The notes under the pieces were generated by a model, which saw only the letters and a list, made by a program, of their open reading frames with translations, did not search any database and was not told where the DNA came from. Below, in pieces: positions 59,495-64,000 of a stretch of 64,000 nucleotides of DNA. Each line of letters opens with the position of its first letter. Position 1 is the first letter of the stretch. Origin of the DNA: Chitinophaga arvensicola (GTDB taxonomy: Bacteria > Bacteroidota > Bacteroidia > Chitinophagales > Chitinophagaceae); assembly GCF_900110835.1 (NCBI RefSeq), contig NZ_FOJG01000002.1, positions 1,268,979 to 1,332,978 on the forward strand, given 5' to 3'. The position numbers and the translations under genes are program-made.

Positions 59495-60733
59495 TCAGCT
59501 AAAAAATAAAGTAATGGCATTACTTACCGCCAGACCGAGCATGATCAGTAAACCGATGCCTGCGGCGATATTGGTAAAGAGATTATTTTTCAAAGACCCC
59601 ATGATCTTTGCATCATTGGCCACAAAAAACAGGGCAATACCTATAAAGGGTACAATGAAGATGGTGACCGCCTGCGCCAGCACAATCAGTTCCAGCGGCA
59701 GCTTGCCAAAAACAATCGCTACTGTGGCGCCGATGAGCATGATAACGGCAATGAATAAACGTACCATTTTTGAACTCAGCATACCACCAAAGCCGAGGGC
59801 ATCTCCCAATAAAGTACCACCTAAAGCGGCATTACCCAGCAGGGAAGAAAAAGAAGCTCCAAACAGGCCTACCAGAAATAAACCCGCCGCCGCATTACCA
59901 AATACCGGTTCCAGCACCTTCGCCATATCAGTGGCTGAGGTAATGCTGATACCGGCAGGATGCAATACCGTAGCCGCACAGATCATCACCGTAGCACTCA
60001 TAAATCCCAGGATGAGCATACCCGGCAACGTTTCCTTCCCGGTTTGCTTTACCTCCGGCCGCAGGCGTTTTCTTTCCTGCACCAGGTACGATTGATAAAT
60101 AGCTCCCACAATAGAAAAACAGGATGCCATAAACGCAATCACCAACTTTTGCGAACCCGCCGGTACAGATGGTACCAGGCCGGTAGCAATGCCTGTCACA
60201 GAAGGTTGTGACATGGCCATGGTCACGATAAAGGCAAACAGCATCATGATGATCAACGCAATCATGATCTTCTCCAGTTTTTTATAAAATCCCCGGAAGA
60301 ACAGGATGCTGATCCCTGCTATGTTACAAACCACTATCCAGATTTCCTTGGAACTATGTGTGGCCTCTGCCAATGTAATACCGGCGCCCACAGAGTTCCC
60401 TGCCTGGAAAGAGGCCGTTACCAGGAACACCCCAACGCCAATGGCTATACGCGCAGGCATACCCCATTTGTCGCTGATGGTGCTGAGCAACGACTGGCTC
60501 GTCGCAATTCCCACACGGGCTGCCATCGTAGTAAAAATGATCATGAAAAAGATAGCCACCACCACAATCCATAAAAGGGAAAAGCCGTAAGAGGCGCCCA
60601 TGATGGAGGCAATGGTCACTTTACTGGGACCAAATACCAGTGCGGCCGTGATGAGGCCGGGCCCGAGCGATTGCAGCCAGGCGCGTGATCTGGTAGTAGT
60701 GGTCGTTTTTGTTTCGAATGCGGTTGTTGACAT
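59495..60733 (-). CDS. Nramp-family divalent metal ion transporter
   Basis: About 412 residues from ATG 60733. Eleven hydrophobic helices are visible, and the start GPGLITAALVFGPSKVTIAS corresponds to the DPGN region of Nramp, but here reads GPSK, so the metal-coordinating Asp and Asn are changed. The second site, normally MPH in helix 6, is not clear: the corresponding segment LGFMSATVMICAATV lacks it. This suggests transport of Mg-like or other substrates, or a changed role, in a subgroup often placed in Bacteroidota sugar clusters. Substrate is open. Confidence 0.85.
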   Translation of the reverse strand: MSTTAFETKTTTTTRSRAWLQSLGPGLITAALVFGPSKVTIASIMGASYGFSLLWIVVVAIFFMIIFTTMAARVGIATSQSLLSTISDKWGMPARIAIGVGVFLVTASFQAGNSVGAGITLAEATHSSKEIWIVVCNIAGISILFFRGFYKKLEKIMIALIIMMLFAFIVTMAMSQPSVTGIATGLVPSVPAGSQKLVIAFMASCFSIVGAIYQSYLVQERKRLRPEVKQTGKETLPGMLILGFMSATVMICAATVLHPAGISITSATDMAKVLEPVFGNAAAGLFLVGLFGASFSSLLGNAALGGTLLGDALGFGGMLSSKMVRLFIAVIMLIGATVAIVFGKLPLELIVLAQAVTIFIVPFIGIALFFVANDAKIMGSLKNNLFTNIAAGIGLLIMLGLAVSNAITLFFS

Positions 60734-60752
60734 AACTGAATATATAAGGAGC

Positions 60753-62324
60753 TTATGCAAATCGGATATAGAAGAATAATACAATGGCCGTAATGAGCGC
60801 CCACCAGATAGTAGGATTACGCCATCCCTGCTGCTGTGCTTTCTGCTCCGGCGGCAGCGATAAGCTGGCGCGGTTCCAGATAAGCCCGGCGAGTTCTGCT
60901 TCCGGCTTAGGTTTGGTGAGCAGACTTACCACCACACACAATGCCATGCAGCTCCAGAAAACAATACCGGTCCGGTTAAAGAAAGGCATAGCAGGAAAAA
61001 TCATTTCCATCGCAATGGACATCGGGATGGTCAGTATGCCTGCCGCCAGCGCACCGGCGTGGGTAGCCCGTTTCCAGAGAATACCCAGCAGGAACATGGC
61101 TGCAATACCCGGCGTAAATAGTCCGTAAGCATTCATCAGGTACAGGAACACCGGTTTATTTGAATGTGTCAGGAATAAACTGGTGCAAAGAATACCCAAT
61201 ACAATAATTACGGTACCGGCTATACGCCCAAAACGCACAGCCTGGGCTTCGGTTGCCTCCTTGCGGAAATACGGCAGGTAAATATCTACCGTAAGAATAG
61301 TAGTGCAGGAGTTAATGGCGCCTGATAAATGCGACATCACGGCGGCAATCAGACCCGCCATCACAAGGCCTACGAGACCGGAAGGCAGCAGTTTTTCCAC
61401 CAGTGTGGGAAACAACAGATCCGGCTTCTCGAGGTTTGGAAAAAGTTTCGGTGCTACCAGTGCGGGTACCGTGATAATGATCGGTACCAGGAATTTGAGG
61501 TAATCACCAAACACCACGCCCATGCGGGCATGCCATTCATTTTTGGATGCCATCACGCGTTGTACGATAAACTGGTTGGTAGCGCAGTAAAAAACGCTGA
61601 TACACAACACGCCGCCCAGGTACATGGTCCACGGAAAATCGGGATCATTGGCGGGCAGAATCAGGTCCCAGTCCTTCACCGTATCCGTAATCGCAGATAC
61701 ACCGCCAGCGGCATTCACCGTGGCTACCGTGAGTGCAATGCCGCCCATTACGAGTACGACCAGCTGCAACATTTCTGTCCAGATCACAGCGCGTAAACCG
61801 CCGGCAATCGTGTAAATACCGGTGATAACGGCCAGGATGATGACGCTGGTCATCACAGAAATGCCCAGCAGGGAATGCAGTGATAAAGCGCCCAGGTACA
61901 ACACCGCACTGATTTCCACCAGTACATAGGTGAGCAGGATCAGGGCCGCATATGTAGTTCTGGCAGCAGTACCATATCGCCGTTCGAGAAATTCGGGTAC
62001 CGTATAAAATCCGTTACGGATATAGAAGGGCAGGAAGATCCAGAGCAAAGCATTAAAGCCCATGAGGATAGCACCCCATTCCATGGCAATGGCTACGAAG
62101 CCACGGCTGTAAGCCACGCCCATAGCGCCTACCAGGTGGTGGCTGCTGATATTGGCAGCAATGATGCTGCCACCGATCATCCACCAGGGGAGCTTATCCC
62201 CTGCCAGGAAATAATCGCGCTTGGTTTTGGTGCCCTTACGGGAAGCATACAACCCCAGGCCGATTACACCTAATATGTAAACGCCGAAAATAACAGCATC
62301 TAAAGCAGTAAGGTTCAGATTCAT
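60753..62324 (-). CDS. Sodium:solute symporter (SSS family)
   Basis: A 523-residue, about 13-helix transporter of the SGLT/NIS type. Family segments are WWMIGGSIIAANISSHHLVG (the SSS signature start), VPEFLERRYGTAARTTYA and SHLSGAINSCTTILTVDIYL. It imports a solute with sodium, probably a sugar, across the inner membrane. The start overlaps the stop of the ceramidase-like gene as ATGA (62321-62324), so the two are translationally coupled. With the MFS protein the cluster has two sugar-type transporters. Confidence 0.93.
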   Translation of the reverse strand: MNLNLTALDAVIFGVYILGVIGLGLYASRKGTKTKRDYFLAGDKLPWWMIGGSIIAANISSHHLVGAMGVAYSRGFVAIAMEWGAILMGFNALLWIFLPFYIRNGFYTVPEFLERRYGTAARTTYAALILLTYVLVEISAVLYLGALSLHSLLGISVMTSVIILAVITGIYTIAGGLRAVIWTEMLQLVVLVMGGIALTVATVNAAGGVSAITDTVKDWDLILPANDPDFPWTMYLGGVLCISVFYCATNQFIVQRVMASKNEWHARMGVVFGDYLKFLVPIIITVPALVAPKLFPNLEKPDLLFPTLVEKLLPSGLVGLVMAGLIAAVMSHLSGAINSCTTILTVDIYLPYFRKEATEAQAVRFGRIAGTVIIVLGILCTSLFLTHSNKPVFLYLMNAYGLFTPGIAAMFLLGILWKRATHAGALAAGILTIPMSIAMEMIFPAMPFFNRTGIVFWSCMALCVVVSLLTKPKPEAELAGLIWNRASLSLPPEQKAQQQGWRNPTIWWALITAIVLFFYIRFA

Positions 62325-63709
62325 GTAGACAGGATCAATCGTTGGGAAATAGCTGTGGCAGATGCAGTCAGCAGTTCAAGCGCACCGGGCGCAAAAGGCG
62401 TTTGCCATACGGCATAACTTTGCCGGCTATACGCAGTTTCAGGCGGCAGGTACCCGGCATAGCCGTTTACGATGTTCATGACCGCTACGGCTGCGGGCGA
62501 TAATAACTTCCGCAGTTCCTGCTGGAAATCAGAATACGTTTCATTGGGTTGTCCTATGAGGATACCATCTCCCAGTCGCCATACCCATAGCGGCATCTCC
62601 GATACCTCGCCATCACCGATGGTTTTACGGATACCACGTTGCCGCCATAGCCGTTCTTTGATCACATGATCTTCGCAGGCTTCCCAGGCCGCTTCTATTT
62701 CTGCCAGGGAAGGCAGCGCTTTCAGCGGCAGCGGTACCCGTGTCATTTCACCTTGTACTACTCCGGCAGGATGGTAGCATGCTTTGGCCCACATGGCCAG
62801 TGAAGCCCCTGATTCTACGACACCAGTAAACTGTAATTCCTTATCGGGCGGCAGCATGGCTTCGAGGGCCGACAATACCGCAAACCCCAGCTGGCGGCCG
62901 TAATGGTCGGCCAGCGAAGTATCGCCACTGTATTGCTCCGCCGGCGACAGTTCGCCGGAAGCACCCTGTAAAAAGAGACAGCTGGCGCCGGTATGTAGCT
63001 CTACCAGTGCGCGCATGGCGCCGATATAATCGGGTGATAACAAGTCGTTCGCAGCACCCAGCGTAGTAGGATGACAGGCATAATTCACGATCGTACCTGT
63101 TACCACACCAGCTTCACTGGTTATACGTCCCACCAGCAACGTGTCATCTGCGGCAGCCTGCGGGTTCAGGCCCGTAATAATACGGTCGCTGCCTGCTTCC
63201 GGTAATTCCCGGTTACAGGCCAGATCACATTTGCCGTAATGCCAGGTAAGGGTAGCCGTTGTCGCCGTTTTAAGGGCATTTTCAGCCGCTTTCACGGCAG
63301 CCTGCTGTACCAGTGCCAGGTAAGGTGCAATCAGCTCACCACCGGGCTTATTTACATCTTCTGTGAAGGTACTCGGACCGGCATGGGTATGCGTTAAGCA
63401 AAACATCAGCTGATACGGCTGTAACGATAATGCCGCGAGGATGCCTTCGCGCAGTCGTCGTTCATCGGCAGCGCTTTTCCACCAGCCCAGATCGGCGGAA
63501 ATAAGGATCAGCGGCTCGCCGGACGACTGCTCTTGAAAAGAGAAAGCGGTGAGGGTAAGCGGCATATGAATGCCGGCAGCCACCTCATGTTTTGCAGCGC
63601 CCCAGTTGCGGGCATAGATGCCTGCAGGCGGTGTGATATCTTCTCTCCCGGTTCCTATCCATCCTTTGAAGGAAGGATTTCTGAACGGGGCATATGTTTG
63701 CTGCTTCAT
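62321..63709 (-). CDS. Neutral/alkaline ceramidase N-terminal-domain protein
   Basis: A 462-residue protein without a recognisable signal peptide. It matches the N-terminal ceramidase domain: WIGTGREDITPPAGIYARNW at the start, then FCLTHTHAGPSTFTED (zinc-binding His) and NYACHPTTLGAANDLLSPDY. The catalytic Ser region, GDVSPN in true ceramidases, is here FLQGASGELSPAEQY, keeping the Ser. True ceramidases are longer (about 650-750) with a C-terminal Ig-like domain, missing here. Proteins of this short form sit in sugar clusters and probably hydrolyse some other amide. Confidence 0.85.
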   Translation of the reverse strand: MKQQTYAPFRNPSFKGWIGTGREDITPPAGIYARNWGAAKHEVAAGIHMPLTLTAFSFQEQSSGEPLILISADLGWWKSAADERRLREGILAALSLQPYQLMFCLTHTHAGPSTFTEDVNKPGGELIAPYLALVQQAAVKAAENALKTATTATLTWHYGKCDLACNRELPEAGSDRIITGLNPQAAADDTLLVGRITSEAGVVTGTIVNYACHPTTLGAANDLLSPDYIGAMRALVELHTGASCLFLQGASGELSPAEQYSGDTSLADHYGRQLGFAVLSALEAMLPPDKELQFTGVVESGASLAMWAKACYHPAGVVQGEMTRVPLPLKALPSLAEIEAAWEACEDHVIKERLWRQRGIRKTIGDGEVSEMPLWVWRLGDGILIGQPNETYSDFQQELRKLLSPAAVAVMNIVNGYAGYLPPETAYSRQSYAVWQTPFAPGALELLTASATAISQRLILST

Positions 63710-63726
63710 GCTAAAATGCGTTTTTG

Positions 63727-64000
63727 CTACCTCACTAATGAAAGACCGCCATCCATGAGCAGGATACTGCCCGTAATATGTTTATTGGCCGGATCGCAGA
63801 GCCGGGCCACCTGTTGCGCCACTTCTTCCGGAGTGATCAGCGCGCGTACCGGCACCTTTTTACGGGCCTCTTCGCGCAGATCAGGCGCCTGGTCCCATAC
63901 CTGCCTGCTTACACCGGCATCCACATAGCCCGGTGCAATTTCATTCACCATAATGCCATGCGGAGCCAGTTCCAGTGCCATACACTGGCAAAGCATCCGC
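63727..64000 (-). CDS. Short-chain dehydrogenase/reductase, C-terminal part (cut by window end)
   Basis: About 90 residues are visible, with the N-terminus beyond the window. The end is typical of classical SDRs: CMALELAPHGIMVNEIAPGY (the PG motif after the active site), LITPEEVAQQVARLCDPANK and ITGSILLMDGGLSLVR. It is 17 nt upstream of the ceramidase-like gene on the same strand, so it belongs to the same cluster. Likely an NAD(P)-dependent sugar or polyol dehydrogenase. Confidence 0.92.
   Translation of the reverse strand, partial: RMLCQCMALELAPHGIMVNEIAPGYVDAGVSRQVWDQAPDLREEARKKVPVRALITPEEVAQQVARLCDPANKHITGSILLMDGGLSLVR

Noticed and set aside
1..64000. CRISPR arrays, rRNA genes, phage structural genes
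   Set aside because: I looked for spaced direct repeats of 25-40 bp, rRNA-like sequence and phage head/tail motifs and saw none.

Overview
The window looks like a chromosomal segment of a Bacteroidota bacterium, most likely Chitinophagaceae (Chitinophaga-like). The signs are a SusC/SusD pair run by an ECF sigma/FecR pair, SusE-like lipoproteins with DUF4959/DUF5000 and DUF4998 domains, a gliding/type IX secretion type B sorting domain, a DUF6515 protein, a FucP-type sugar MFS transporter, and promoters of the TTTG-N19-TAnnTTTG type. The best promoter example drives a tRNA-Lys gene. This placement is inference from gene families, not from a database search.

Layout. 1-2,570: the start of a LacI-type regulator with a palindrome upstream, a possible nuclease-fold protein and a medium-chain dehydrogenase. 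2,647-12,170 (minus): a complete ECF sigma - FecR - SusC - SusD - two surface lipoprotein locus with no glycoside hydrolase in view. 12,412-13,911: a compact secreted erythromycin-esterase-like protein and a DinB protein. 14,065-18,900: an AT-rich array of small unrelated genes that looks like a polymorphic-toxin immunity array, mixed with debris (a frameshifted gene, a toxin-tail fragment, a decayed IS3-family transposase, another decayed gene). 19,011-21,186: a flavin monooxygenase and a TPR protein.

21,644-28,980: an integrative element of about 7.3 kb in the 3' end of tRNA-Lys, bounded by 15-bp direct repeats, with a tyrosine recombinase next to the tRNA. Its cargo is a probable BECR-fold RNase toxin with an overlapping partner gene, an XRE regulator, and a three-gene CBASS anti-phage operon: two-TM NUDIX effector (Cap16-like), cGAS/DncV-like nucleotidyltransferase, and a stand-alone E2-like protein. 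Striking hairpin clusters flank the cargo.

29,138-48,088: mostly housekeeping and miscellaneous genes: lipoprotein, phosphopantetheinyl transferase, RluF-type pseudouridine synthase, a DUF4132 operon, a T9SS-sorted lectin/PKD protein, KAS III, DUF6515, luciferase-like monooxygenase, PfpI-like amidotransferase, DUF1801, glycosyltransferase 2, RNA ligase and aspartate ammonia-lyase. 48,089-49,138: a Crp/Fnr regulator fused to a receiver domain that has lost every phosphorylation residue. 49,365-64,000 (minus): one long, tightly packed catabolic cluster (M20 amidohydrolase, DHDPS-family aldolase, NAD-dependent epimerase, sugar MFS, three Gfo/Idh/MocA-type proteins, PQQ-type sugar dehydrogenase fused to cytochrome c, Nramp transporter, sodium:solute symporter, ceramidase-like hydrolase, SDR). 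It probably handles uptake and oxidation of a sugar- or amide-type substrate that the sequence alone does not identify.
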